DNA of 15,082 nt from Paracoccaceae bacterium. Its GTDB lineage: Bacteria > Pseudomonadota > Alphaproteobacteria > Rhodobacterales > Rhodobacteraceae. The position numbers were made by a program, and so were the translations under genes. Of the stretch, positions 1 through 8,368 are shown in pieces (position 1 is the first letter of the stretch; each line of letters starts with the position of its first letter). Where the stretch lies: NCBI GenBank assembly GCA_007131945.1, contig SLPP01000009.1, positions 1 to 15,082 on the forward strand. Direction: 5' to 3'. Below the pieces are notes generated by a model. That model worked only from the letters and a program-made list of their open reading frames with translations, was not told the origin of the DNA and made no database searches.

Positions 1-330
1 CTTCATCGCCTTCGGGAAAACCCGGCCCGAGGAGCCGGTGAAGACCTCCTGGCCCAGCGCGCGCGCCCAGTCCTGCACCTCGGCCGGGCCGAATTCGGCC
101 AGCATCGGCGCGAGCCAGTCGGCGGCTTCGGCATAATGGCCGGCAAGGGAAGCGAGGTTTTCGTCCTTCGTCAGGTTGAGCCCCGACTTGCCCGCCATCA
201 GGAGCTTGCGGCCGGGCGAGGGCTTCGCCTCGGCGATGACGACGGGCAGGCCGGCATCGGCCATCATCTCGGCGGCCATCAGGCCGGCGGGACCGGCGCC
301 GACGACCAGCGCCGGCAGCACCTCGGTCAT
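1..330 (-). CDS. HI0933-like FAD/NAD(P)-binding flavoprotein, N-terminal part (cut by window edge)
   Basis: The first 110 residues are visible and the frame stays open to base 1, so the gene continues outside the window. A Rossmann dinucleotide-binding motif GAGPAG is at residues 11-16 after a short beta strand (PALVVGAG). It is followed by an acidic strand end (VVIAEAK) and the motif [15 protein letters not shown] at about 40-54, typical of the HI0933/YhiN/BaiN family. A further family block, [12 protein letters not shown], ends the visible part. Full members are about 400 residues. They bind FAD, and their substrates are mostly unknown. The ATG at 328-330 overlaps the dnaQ stop as ATGA, so it is probably translationally coupled and the last visible gene of the maf operon. 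The family is clear; the reaction cannot be assigned from this fragment. Confidence 0.87.
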   Translation of the reverse strand, partial: MTEVLPALVVGAGPAGLMAAEMMADAGLPVVIAEAKPSPGRKLLMAGKSGLNLTKDENLASLAGHYAEAADWLAPMLAEFGPAEVQDWARALGQEVFTGSSGRVFPKAMK

Positions 331-1019
331 CCGCCGCGGGTCCGCCAGATGGCCCCCTCGCCGAGGCTTTCGACGAAGGCGGCATGCGCCTCCGCCTCGT
401 GCGCGGTGAGGCGCGGAAACAGGGGGCGGGACCGGGGCGTGGGCCGCCAGCCGCCGGTCGGGGTGGCGGGGCCGGCATCGCTGGCGACGGTGAGGGCGAA
501 ATCGGGCTGCCGGCCGCCAATGAGTTCGAGATAGACCTCGGCGAGGATCTCGCTGTCGAGAAGCGCGCCGTGCTTCTCGCGCGCGGAATTGTCGACGCCG
601 AAGCGCCGGCAGAGCGCGTCGAGCGAGGCCGGCGCACCGGGAAAGCGGCGGCGCGCGATGGCCAAAGTGTCGATCGCGATCCCGGCGGGCAGGAGTGGCC
701 GGCCGGCCCAGCGCAGCTCGGCGTTGAGGAACTTCATGTCGAACGCGGCGTTGTGGATCACCAGCCGCGCATCGGCGACGAAGCCCAGGAAATCGTCGAC
801 GATCCGCGCGAAGGGCGGGAAGTCGCGCAGGAATTCCTCGGAAAGGCCATGCACCTCGAAGGCGTCGGGCGGCATGTCGCGTTCGGGGTTGATGTACTGG
901 TGAAAGTTGCGGCCGGTCGGCATGTGGTTGAATAGCTCGACCGCGCCGATCTCGACGACCCGGTGGCCCTCGGCCGGTTCGAAACCGGTGGTTTCGGTAT
1001 CGAGAACGATCTCGCGCAT
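327..1019 (-). CDS. dnaQ: DNA polymerase III epsilon subunit (3'-5' proofreading exonuclease)
   Basis: A 230-residue DEDDh exonuclease that would proofread for the replicative polymerase. Exo I is DTET with D7 and E9. Exo II is HNAAFD at 89-94 with D94. Exo III is HGALLDSE with H150 and D155. All catalytic acids and the general-base histidine are present. The C-terminal tail (about 198-226, [17 protein letters not shown], then AIW) resembles the polymerase-binding tail of alphaproteobacterial DnaQ rather than a stand-alone exonuclease. Length is close to the usual 230-245. The start follows the coaE stop by 3 bases, with an AAAGG ribosome-binding site about 7 bases upstream. Its TGA overlaps the ATG of the next flavoprotein gene. 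Position after maf, aroE and coaE is as in Caulobacter. Confidence 0.96.
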   Translation of the reverse strand: MREIVLDTETTGFEPAEGHRVVEIGAVELFNHMPTGRNFHQYINPERDMPPDAFEVHGLSEEFLRDFPPFARIVDDFLGFVADARLVIHNAAFDMKFLNAELRWAGRPLLPAGIAIDTLAIARRRFPGAPASLDALCRRFGVDNSAREKHGALLDSEILAEVYLELIGGRQPDFALTVASDAGPATPTGGWRPTPRSRPLFPRLTAHEAEAHAAFVESLGEGAIWRTRGG

Positions 1020-1022
1020 GGT

Positions 1023-1613
1023 TCAGCCTTTCGTCAGCTCGGCGATCAGCGCCTCGACCGCGGCGCGGGCCTGCGCCAGTCCCGTCGTCTCGATCACATG
1101 CGTGGCGCGCTTTCGTTTTTCCGCATCCGGCATCTGCTTGGCAAGAAGCGCGCGGAAGGTTTCCTCGGTCATGCCGGGGCGCGCGAGCACGCGTTCGCGC
1201 TGGACATCGGCCGGCGCGGTGACGGTGAGCGTGGCGTCGCAAAGCGCATCGGCGCCGGTCTCGAAGAGAAGCGGGATGTCGACGACGATCAGCGGCGTGC
1301 CGGCGGCGCGATGGCGGGCGACGAACTCGGCGCGGTCGGCGGCGACGAGCGGATGGACGACGGCCTCGATCGCCCGGAGCGCGGCGGGGTTGCGGGCGAT
1401 CCAGTCCTTCAGCGCGGCGCGGTCGATGCCGCCGTCGCGCAGGGCGTCGGGGCAGAGGCGGGCGAGCGGCTCGACCGCGGCGCCGCCGGGGCCGTAGAGG
1501 CGGTGGACGGTGGCGTCGGCGTCCCAGACCGGCACGCCCGCGTCGCGAAAGAAGCCCGCCGTCGTCGACTTGCCCATGCCGATCGAGCCGGTCAGGCCGA
1601 GGACCACGGTCAT
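1023..1613 (-). CDS. coaE: Dephospho-CoA kinase
   Basis: A 196-residue P-loop kinase for the last step of coenzyme A synthesis, phosphorylating the 3'-hydroxyl of the dephospho-CoA ribose with ATP. The Walker A segment GSIGMGKS is at 9-16 after the strand VVLGLT. DAD at 31-33 is the conserved acidic motif near the P-loop, and VVDIPLLFETG lies mid-protein, as in CoaE. The frame is open far upstream, but that extension is an arginine/alanine-rich shadow of aroE. The chosen ATG at 1611-1613 puts the P-loop at the normal N-terminal position and overlaps the aroE TGA as ATGA, so translation is probably coupled. Length is normal for bacterial CoaE (about 200). Confidence 0.95.
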   Translation of the reverse strand: MTVVLGLTGSIGMGKSTTAGFFRDAGVPVWDADATVHRLYGPGGAAVEPLARLCPDALRDGGIDRAALKDWIARNPAALRAIEAVVHPLVAADRAEFVARHRAAGTPLIVVDIPLLFETGADALCDATLTVTAPADVQRERVLARPGMTEETFRALLAKQMPDAEKRKRATHVIETTGLAQARAAVEALIAELTKG

Positions 1614-2434
1614 GGCGCCAGCACCGCGTCGCGCAAGGCGCGGTCCACCTGCGGGCGCAGGCCGAACCAGCGCTCGAATCCCGGCACGGCCTGGTGGAGC
1701 AGCATGCCCAGCCCGTCGATGGCGGGATTGCCGCGCGCCCGGGCGGCGGCGAGGAGCGGCGTTTCGAGCGGCGCGTAGACGAGGTCGTTGACGATGGCGT
1801 CGCGCGGCAGGGCGCCGAGCGCGAGATCGAGCGGCGGCTTGCCGGTCATGCCGAGCGCGGTCGCGTTGACCAGCGTGTCGCATCCGTCGAGCATTTCAGC
1901 ACGTGCTTCCCAGCGAACCGACTGCACGGCCGGCCCGAATTCCTCGGCCAGGCGATGGGCGCGGTCGGGCGTGCGGTTGGTCAGCCGGATCTCGGTCGCG
2001 CCGCGATCGAGAAGGGCGGCAAGGACGGCGCGCGCGGCGCCGCCGGCGCCGATCACCGCGACGGTCCGGGGCTGCCAGTCGCGCCGGTGGTCGAGGATGT
2101 TGCTGGCGAAACCGTAGGCATCGGTGTTGTCGGCCATGATCCCGGCTTCGGTGAAGAGGAGCGTGTTGGCCGCCCCGATCCGCCGCGCCCCGGGCGTGAC
2201 GTCGGTGGCAAGCGCGAGCACCGCCTCCTTGTGCGGGATCGTCACGTTGGCGCCGCGAAAGCCGATCCGGGGCAGAAGCCGAAGCGCGGGTTCGAGATCC
2301 CCGGGCGCGATCTGCAGCGGGACGTAATGGCCGACGATCCCGTAGCGCGCGAGCCAGTGGCCGTGCAGCCGCGGCGAGCGGCTGTGGGCCACGGGACAGC
2401 CGATGACGGCGGCAAGCGGGATCGGCGGCGTCAT
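1610..2434 (-). CDS. aroE: Shikimate dehydrogenase (NADP+)
   Basis: A 274-residue enzyme that reduces 3-dehydroshikimate to shikimate in aromatic amino-acid synthesis. The substrate-binding SRSPRLH is at 18-24. NVTIPHK is at 63-69 with catalytic K69. GAANT (87-91) and DNTDAYG (102-108) follow, with catalytic D105. The NADP-binding half starts with GAGGAARA at 129-136 and has NRT at 153-155, as in NADP-dependent AroE. NATALGM, DLVY and DGLGMLLHQA (240-249) complete the family pattern. The length matches true AroE (about 270) and argues against a YdiB-type or quinate enzyme. The ATG overlaps the maf stop as ATGA, and its own stop overlaps the coaE start in the same way. Confidence 0.96.
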   Translation of the reverse strand: MTPPIPLAAVIGCPVAHSRSPRLHGHWLARYGIVGHYVPLQIAPGDLEPALRLLPRIGFRGANVTIPHKEAVLALATDVTPGARRIGAANTLLFTEAGIMADNTDAYGFASNILDHRRDWQPRTVAVIGAGGAARAVLAALLDRGATEIRLTNRTPDRAHRLAEEFGPAVQSVRWEARAEMLDGCDTLVNATALGMTGKPPLDLALGALPRDAIVNDLVYAPLETPLLAAARARGNPAIDGLGMLLHQAVPGFERWFGLRPQVDRALRDAVLAP

Positions 2435-3027
2435 CCGGGGATGTCTCCGCGACGCGTCAGGCAGGCGAGGAGTTCGAGGAGCGGCAGGCCGAGGATGGCG
2501 AAATGGTCGCCTGCGATCCGGGCGAAAAGGCGGATGCCCGCGCCCTCGATCTGGTAGCCGCCGACCGACTGGCCGATCGCCGGCCAGTTGCGCGCGACGT
2601 AGTCATCGAGGAACGCCGCGGAGAAGTCGCGCATGGTCAGTTCCGGCGTGCTGACATGGCGCCAGACCGGCTGGCCGCGATGGAAGAGCACCGCGGCGGT
2701 GTGCAGATGGTGCGTCCGGCCGCGGAGGCGGAGGAGCTGCGCGCGCGCGTCGTCGGGCTTTTCGGGCTTGGCGAAGATCGCGCCGTCGCATTCGAGGATC
2801 TGGTCGCAACCCAGGACCAGCGCCTGGTCATGTCGCCGGGCGATGCGGAGCGCCTTGTGCTCGGCAAGCGCGTCGGCGATGTCGCGTGCCCCGGCACCCT
2901 CGGCCTCGAGCGCGCGGCGCAGGGCCGCCTCGTCGATGCGCGCGGGCTCGACCGCGACTTCCAGTCCCGCATTGCGCAGAAGCTGCGCGCGGGTCGTCGA
3001 GGCGGAAGCGAGGATGAGGACAGACAT
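2431..3027 (-). CDS. maf: Maf-family nucleoside triphosphate pyrophosphatase
   Basis: A 198-residue Maf/YceF-like protein. The family hydrolyses non-canonical or modified nucleoside triphosphates (for example m7GTP in YceF) to monophosphates. The N-terminal family motif is LASASTTRAQLL, where the common SPRR reads STTR, keeping one arginine. GCDQ at 73-76 holds the likely catalytic D75, with Q where many relatives have T. KPEKPDDARAQLLRLRGRTH and SVGGYQIEGAG (about 154-164) are strong family blocks. The frame extends about 60 codons upstream, but only the ATG at 3025-3027 starts directly at the conserved beta strand. There is no clear Shine-Dalgarno upstream of it (a TTGTCCCC run precedes the ATG), so the leader may be very short. 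It is the first gene of the maf-aroE-coaE-dnaQ operon. Substrate class is not certain. Confidence 0.92.
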   Translation of the reverse strand: MSVLILASASTTRAQLLRNAGLEVAVEPARIDEAALRRALEAEGAGARDIADALAEHKALRIARRHDQALVLGCDQILECDGAIFAKPEKPDDARAQLLRLRGRTHHLHTAAVLFHRGQPVWRHVSTPELTMRDFSAAFLDDYVARNWPAIGQSVGGYQIEGAGIRLFARIAGDHFAILGLPLLELLACLTRRGDIPG

Positions 3028-3128
3028 GGGGACAAGTCGTGTACGTTGGCGTGCGGCGCCGGGGGATGGCGGCGCGCGCCGTCGGACATCGCGCGGATGG
3101 CGCGCGGTTGTCAAGAATCGTGCCCGGC

Positions 3129-3254
3129 TTTTCCACGGGGAGCGATTGTCCCCGATTTTGTCCGTTTCGCGTGACCGCTGTGGGTGGTTTTGTTTGAAGG
3201 CAGCCAAGGTTCTGAAAAAAAGTATTTTTCTATCCCCAGTCTCGATGTGGACGA
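3129..3254. other. Cluster of DnaA-box-like 9-mers flanking an A/T run
   Basis: Compared with TTATCCACA/TTTTCCACA, I see TTTTCCACG on plus at 3129-3137 (8 of 9 to the second form), CCACCCACA on minus at 3179-3187 (6 of 9), CTATCCCCA on plus at 3230-3238 (7 of 9, containing TCCCCA, which resembles the weak DnaA sites described in Caulobacter), and TCGTCCACA on minus at 3246-3254 (7 of 9). A run of A then T occupies 3214-3233 and would be the natural unwinding element. No box is a perfect match, so this is suggestive only. The matches were counted by eye without a background model. Confidence 0.3.
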
Positions 3255-3328
3255 ATTTGCATCGGGGGAAGACTCGGGGGATGAGCCGGGAATTCCGCTT
3301 TTCCCCTGGTCCAACAACAACATCTTTC

Positions 3329-3353
3329 CTTTTTCATCTTGTTCATGAAGAAG
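3329..3353 (+). other. Small inverted repeat in the hemJ leader
   Basis: CTTTTTCAT (3329-3337) can pair with ATGAAGAAG (3345-3353) around a 7-base loop, giving a 9-bp stem with one G-U pair. It ends 10 bases before the GAGGAG ribosome-binding site of hemJ (3363-3368). There is no T tract after it on either strand, so it does not look like an intrinsic terminator. It could be a leader hairpin or chance in an A/T-rich leader. Confidence 0.25.
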
Positions 3354-3373
3354 AAGGGAGACGAGGAGAAGGC

Positions 3374-3811
3374 ATGCTGGTCGACTGGTATCCCTGGATC
3401 AAGGCATTCCATATCATGGCGGTGATCGCCTGGATGGCGGGCCTCTTCTACCTGCCGAGACTCTTTGTCTATCATGTCGAACGCGGAAGCGGCACCGAGC
3501 CCGCGGCGACGCTCGCGATCATGGAGACGAAGCTTCTGCGGGTGATCATGAACCCGGCTATGATCGCGAGCTGGGTGCTGGGGCTCCTGCTGGCGTCGAT
3601 GCCCGGGGTGTTGGTCCTGACCGCGCCCTGGCTCTGGCTGAAGCTCTTCGGGATCCTTGCCATGACCTGGTTTCACATGTGGCTCGCGCGCCAGCGTCGC
3701 ATCCTGGCCGAGGGGGGGCCGGCGCTGACCGGGCGCCAGTACCGGCTGATGAACGAGGTGCCGACGGTGCTCATGGTCCTCATCGTGCTGTCGGTGGTGG
3801 TCAAGTTCTGA
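3374..3811 (+). CDS. hemJ: Protoporphyrinogen IX oxidase, HemJ type (membrane protein)
   Basis: A 145-residue membrane protein of the HemJ (UPF0093) family, which oxidises protoporphyrinogen IX to protoporphyrin IX in the penultimate heme step in many alphaproteobacteria lacking HemG/HemY. The N-terminal block AFHIMAVIAWMAGLFYLPRL (11-30) is a family signature with H13, and H34 follows in FVYH. Four hydrophobic segments lie at about 10-33, 62-84, 86-103 and 129-144. K53, K90 and H101 are candidate heme- or substrate-contact residues, and NEVPT (127-131) is a conserved C-terminal motif. The ATG at 3374 has a good GAGGAG at 3363-3368. An in-frame ATG at 3281 would add 31 unrelated residues and is less likely. 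Length is normal (about 140-150). It is the first gene rightwards from the candidate origin. Confidence 0.93.
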   Translation: MLVDWYPWIKAFHIMAVIAWMAGLFYLPRLFVYHVERGSGTEPAATLAIMETKLLRVIMNPAMIASWVLGLLLASMPGVLVLTAPWLWLKLFGILAMTWFHMWLARQRRILAEGGPALTGRQYRLMNEVPTVLMVLIVLSVVVKF

Positions 3812-3825
3812 TCGCACCCGCGACG

Positions 3826-3854
3826 TTGACTCGCGGCCCGGCTTTGCCTATGTG
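3826..3854 (+). promoter_or_regulatory. Candidate promoter for rho and downstream genes
   Basis: TTGACT at 3826-3831 and TATGTG at 3849-3854 are separated by exactly 17 bases, in the 130-bp gap between hemJ and rho. A second perfect TTGACA is at 3893-3898, but I see no fitting -10 after it. Rho has its own strong AGGAGG ribosome-binding site at 3929-3934. This suggests rho is transcribed separately from hemJ with a leader of roughly 80 bases. Motif match only. Confidence 0.4.
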
Positions 3855-3941
3855 GTGGTATCCGCGGTGCCGTCCGGTGCCGGCGTTTCCCGTTGACACC
3901 CGAAAAGATGGCAAGGCGCCGCCTGCCCAGGAGGTCCCGTC

Positions 3942-5213
<1,272 letters not shown>

Positions 5214-5226
5214 CGGACATGGCCGG

Positions 5227-6507
5227 ATGGAGACGATCGTCGCCCAGGCGAGCGCGCGGGGGCTGGCCGGCGTCGCCGTGATCCGGGTTTCCGGGCCGGC
5301 CGCCTGGCGCGTCTGCGAGGCGGTGGCGGGCGGCGTGCCGGCACCGCGCAGGGCGAGCCTGCGCCGGCTGCGCGATGGTGATGGCGCGACGCTGGACCAT
5401 GCGCTTGTTCTCGTCTTCGAGGAAGGACACAGCTTCACCGGCGAGAAAGTCGTCGAGTTTCAAGCACATGGCGGCATGGCGGTGGTCGCGGCGGTTCTGC
5501 GCGCGATCCTTGCGACCGGCGGTGTGCGACCGGCGGAGGCGGGCGAATTCACCCGCCGCGCCTTCGAGGCCGGGCGGATCGACCTGACCGAGGTCGAGGG
5601 CCTGGGCGATCTTCTCGCAGCGGAGACCGAGGCGCAGCGCAGGCATGCGCAGCGGATCTTGGACGGCTCGCTCGCTCGGCTGGTCGAAGACTGGCGGGCG
5701 GATCTCTTGCAGGCCCTGGCGATGAGCGAGGCAGCGATCGACTTCGCCGACGAGGACCTGCCGCCCGAGACCTGGCGGCTGGTTCGCGAACCGCTGGCGC
5801 GGGTCGGCGCGGGCCTTGCGCGCGAGGTCGCGGGGCGGCGGGCGGCCGAGCGCATCCGCGAGGGGTTCGAGGTGGCGCTTGTCGGGCCGGTCAATGCCGG
5901 CAAGTCGACGCTTCTGAACGCGCTCGCCGGGCGCGAGGCGGCGATCACCTCCGAGCGCGCGGGCACGACGCGCGACGTGATCGAGGTGCGGATGGATATC
6001 GGCGGGCTCGCCGTGACGCTGATCGATACCGCCGGGCTGCGCGAGACCGATGACGAGATCGAGCAGCTGGGCATCGAGCGTGGCCGGGCGCGGGCGCGCG
6101 ACGCCGATCTGCGCGTCTTCCTCAAGGCGCATCCGGAGGATCCGGTCGACGCGGTCGGTCCCGACGACATCGTCCTGCTCGGCCGGTGCGATCTGTGGTC
6201 ACGGCCGGGGATTTCGGCTAAGACCGGTGAGGGAATCGAGGCGCTGATCGCGGCCATCGAGGCGCGGCTGTCGGAGCGGGCGAGCAACAGTTCGGCCTTC
6301 TCGCGGGAGCGGCATTTCGCCCGCCTGGGCTCGGCGCTCGAGCATCTGGAGCGGGCGCGGGCCGAGGCGGCGGAAGACGCGCCGCGGCTGGAGATCGTCT
6401 CGGAAGAGATCCGGCACGCGGTCTTCCTGATGGATGAACTGGTCGGGCGAATCGGTGTCGAAGAGGTTCTCGGGCGGATATTCGCGGCGTTCTGCATCGG
6501 CAAGTAA
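5227..6507 (+). CDS. mnmE: tRNA modification GTPase MnmE (TrmE), short form
   Basis: A 426-residue GTPase that acts with MnmG to build the (carboxymethyl)aminomethyl group on C5 of wobble U34 in certain tRNAs. The N-terminal tetrahydrofolate-binding domain (1-115) begins TIVAQASARGLAGVAVIRVSGP. Helical segments flank an inserted G domain. G1 is GPVNAGKS at 220-227, G2 GTTRD at 246-250 and G3 DTAG at 267-270. The G4 position reads GRCD at 319-322 instead of NKxD, and SAK at 330-332 serves as G5. The G3-G4 spacing is about 50 residues, roughly 12-14 fewer than in E. coli MnmE (454 residues). The C-terminal FCIGK (422-426) is intact. The start gives the conserved N-terminus, but I see no strong ribosome-binding site; translation may depend on coupling with rho 13 bases upstream. 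Confidence 0.95.
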   Translation: METIVAQASARGLAGVAVIRVSGPAAWRVCEAVAGGVPAPRRASLRRLRDGDGATLDHALVLVFEEGHSFTGEKVVEFQAHGGMAVVAAVLRAILATGGVRPAEAGEFTRRAFEAGRIDLTEVEGLGDLLAAETEAQRRHAQRILDGSLARLVEDWRADLLQALAMSEAAIDFADEDLPPETWRLVREPLARVGAGLAREVAGRRAAERIREGFEVALVGPVNAGKSTLLNALAGREAAITSERAGTTRDVIEVRMDIGGLAVTLIDTAGLRETDDEIEQLGIERGRARARDADLRVFLKAHPEDPVDAVGPDDIVLLGRCDLWSRPGISAKTGEGIEALIAAIEARLSERASNSSAFSRERHFARLGSALEHLERARAEAAEDAPRLEIVSEEIRHAVFLMDELVGRIGVEEVLGRIFAAFCIGK

Positions 6508-6519
6508 GGGCATGGAGAC

Positions 6520-8367
6520 ATGGCGGAATTCGATGTCATCGTGATCGGCGGCGGCCATGCCGGTGTCGAGGCGGCGCATGCGGCGGTGCGCCGGGGGGCG
6601 CGGACCGCGCTGGTGACGTTCCGCCGGCAGGATCTGGGCGCGATGTCCTGCAACCCGGCGATCGGCGGCCTCGGCAAGGGCCACCTGGTGCGCGAGATCG
6701 ATGCCTTCGACGGGCTGATGGGCCGGGCGGCGGACCATGCGGGGATCCAGTTCCGGTTGCTCAACCGCTCGCGCGGGCCGGCGGTGCAGGGGCCGCGGGC
6801 GCAGGCCGATCGGCGTCGTTACGCGGATTACGTGCAGCGCGAGATAGCGGGCCTGGAGAACTTCGCCCTGATCGAGGGCGAAGTGGTCGATCTCGACGTC
6901 TCGGGCGGCCGGTGCCGTGGCGTCGTGCTGACCGACGGCCGATCCGTGCGCGCGGGCGCGGTGGTGCTGACAACGGGAACCTTCCTGCGCGGGGTGATCC
7001 ACATCGGCGACGAGCGACGCCCCGCCGGCCGCGTCGGCGCCGAGGCCTCGGTCCGGCTGGCAGAGCGGGTCGCCGAGATCGCGCCGCGCACCGGGCGGCT
7101 GAAGACCGGGACGCCGGCGCGGCTCGACGGCCGCACGATCGACTGGTCGCGGGTCGAGATGCAGCCGGGCGATGCCGAGCCGGTGATGTTCAGCTTCCTC
7201 AACCGCCGCCCGGAAGCGCCGCAGATCGCCTGCGGGATCACGCATACCACGCCGCGCACGCACGAGATCATCGCTGGCAACCTCGATCGGTCCGCGATGT
7301 TTTCTGGACATATCAAGGGGATAGGGCCTCGCTACTGCCCCTCGGTCGAGGACAAGGTCGCGCGCTTCGCGGACAAGGAGTCGCACCAGATCTTCCTCGA
7401 ACCCGAGGGGCTGGACGACGACACGGTCTATCCGAACGGCATCTCGACCTCGCTGCCGCGCGAGGTTCAGGAGGCGTTCATCCGCACCATTCCCGGCCTC
7501 GAGGCAGTGGGACTCCTGCAGTTCGGCTACGCGATCGAGTACGATTATGTCGACCCGCGGGCGCTGAGCGCCGCGCTGGAATGCCACGACCTGCCGGGGC
7601 TGTTTCTGGCCGGGCAGATCAACGGGACGACCGGCTACGAGGAAGCGGCGGCGCAGGGCCTGGTCGCCGGGTTGAACGCCGCGGGACGGGCGCGTGGGGG
7701 TGAGGAGATCCTGTTCTCGCGCACCGAAAGCTATATCGGCGTGATGCTCGACGACCTGACCTCGCGCGGCGTGACCGAGCCCTACCGGATGTTCACCTCG
7801 CGCGCCGAGTATCGGCTTTCGCTCAGGATAGACAATGCCGATCAGAGGCTTACGCCGAAAGCGATCACGGCTGGCTGCGTCTCGGCGCGGCGCCGCGCGG
7901 CTTTCGAGGCGAAGCGCGAGAGGCTGGAGCTGGGGCGTGAACGGCTGATGGCGGCGACGGCATCCTCGCGCGAGTTGCATGCCGCCGGCGTCAACCTGCG
8001 CCCGGACGGAAACCGCCGACCGCTTTACGATGTGCTGGGCATCCAGGGGGTGGATCGAGACCTTATCCTGCGCCTGGTGCCCGAAGCACGGGAGATCGGG
8101 GCGGAAGATTTCGAGCAACTGCGCCGCGATTCGCTCTACCGCGTCTACATGGAGCGTCAGGCGCGCGAGGCGCGGACGCTGCGCCAGGACGAGGCGATCC
8201 GGATCCCCGGCTCCTTCGACTTCGATTCGGTGGCCGGGCTATCGACGGAACTGCGCAGCAAGCTTCGTGCCCGGCGACCGGCGACGCTTGCCCAGGCCGG
8301 GCGGATCGAGGGAATGACGCCGGCGGCGCTGCTGCTTCTGGCGTCGCGCCTGCGCAAGTCCGCCTGA
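6520..8367 (+). CDS. mnmG: tRNA uridine-5-carboxymethylaminomethyl modification enzyme MnmG (GidA)
   Basis: A 615-residue FAD protein, the partner of MnmE in modifying wobble U34. The FAD-binding [10 protein letters not shown] is at 10-19. [20 protein letters not shown] (42-61) includes C44, and [11 protein letters not shown] includes C273; these match the two conserved cysteines of E. coli MnmG (C47 and C277). [16 protein letters not shown] at 365-380 is a hallmark of the family, and the C-terminal helical tRNA/MnmE-binding region is complete. The length fits full-length MnmG (about 620-630) rather than the shorter folate-dependent TrmFO. It follows mnmE by 12 bases. A GGAG sits only 2 bases before the ATG, and an AAGGG overlapping the mnmE stop is the better-spaced ribosome-binding site. 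rsmG starts one base after its stop. Confidence 0.98.
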   Translation: MAEFDVIVIGGGHAGVEAAHAAVRRGARTALVTFRRQDLGAMSCNPAIGGLGKGHLVREIDAFDGLMGRAADHAGIQFRLLNRSRGPAVQGPRAQADRRRYADYVQREIAGLENFALIEGEVVDLDVSGGRCRGVVLTDGRSVRAGAVVLTTGTFLRGVIHIGDERRPAGRVGAEASVRLAERVAEIAPRTGRLKTGTPARLDGRTIDWSRVEMQPGDAEPVMFSFLNRRPEAPQIACGITHTTPRTHEIIAGNLDRSAMFSGHIKGIGPRYCPSVEDKVARFADKESHQIFLEPEGLDDDTVYPNGISTSLPREVQEAFIRTIPGLEAVGLLQFGYAIEYDYVDPRALSAALECHDLPGLFLAGQINGTTGYEEAAAQGLVAGLNAAGRARGGEEILFSRTESYIGVMLDDLTSRGVTEPYRMFTSRAEYRLSLRIDNADQRLTPKAITAGCVSARRRAAFEAKRERLELGRERLMAATASSRELHAAGVNLRPDGNRRPLYDVLGIQGVDRDLILRLVPEAREIGAEDFEQLRRDSLYRVYMERQAREARTLRQDEAIRIPGSFDFDSVAGLSTELRSKLRARRPATLAQAGRIEGMTPAALLLLASRLRKSA

Positions 8368-8368
8368 G

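Larger units (their letters stand above)
3028..3373. other. Divergent maf/hemJ intergenic region; candidate chromosomal oriC
   Basis: This is the longest gene-free stretch (346 bp) and, from about 3106 on, is visibly less GC-rich than its flanks. Genes on both sides point away from it: maf-aroE-coaE-dnaQ leftwards, hemJ-rho-mnmE-mnmG-rsmG-parAB rightwards. In Caulobacter and Rickettsia the matching gap (between the hemE and RP001-maf sides) is the replication origin. Here I see no hemE and no RP001. It also holds two GANTC (CcrM-type methylation) sites at 3115-3119 and 3271-3275 and a closely spaced near-repeat CGATTGTCC / CGATTTTGTCC at about 3144-3161. On the minus strand a TTGACA (3109-3114) could be a -35 for maf, but its -10 is poor. 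The origin call is inference from synteny plus motifs; it may be only a double promoter region. Confidence 0.4.

Noticed and set aside
1614..1883. N-terminal extension of coaE by 90 codons
   Set aside because: It lies wholly within aroE in another frame, is Arg/Ala-rich, and would push the P-loop far from its normal position. The ATG at 1613 fits the family and the ATGA overlap.
1901..1920. CACGTG-containing sequence in aroE checked as another parS
   Set aside because: Flanks do not match TGTTTCACGTGAAACA beyond the core, and the same holds for CACGTG cores near 8527 and 11615. Only two true parS sites are present.
3028..3207. N-terminal extension of maf by 60 codons
   Set aside because: Not protein-like and not part of the Maf fold; the conserved first strand begins directly at the ATG ending at 3027.
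3281..3373. Upstream in-frame ATG of hemJ adding 31 residues
   Set aside because: The added residues do not resemble HemJ and cross the hairpin and GAGGAG ribosome-binding site that fit the ATG at 3374.
6199..8118. Long open frame (639 codons) on the minus strand opposite mnmE/mnmG
   Set aside because: Same third-position GC effect; low-complexity Arg/Pro/Asp composition and complete overlap with the conserved mnmG and the end of mnmE.
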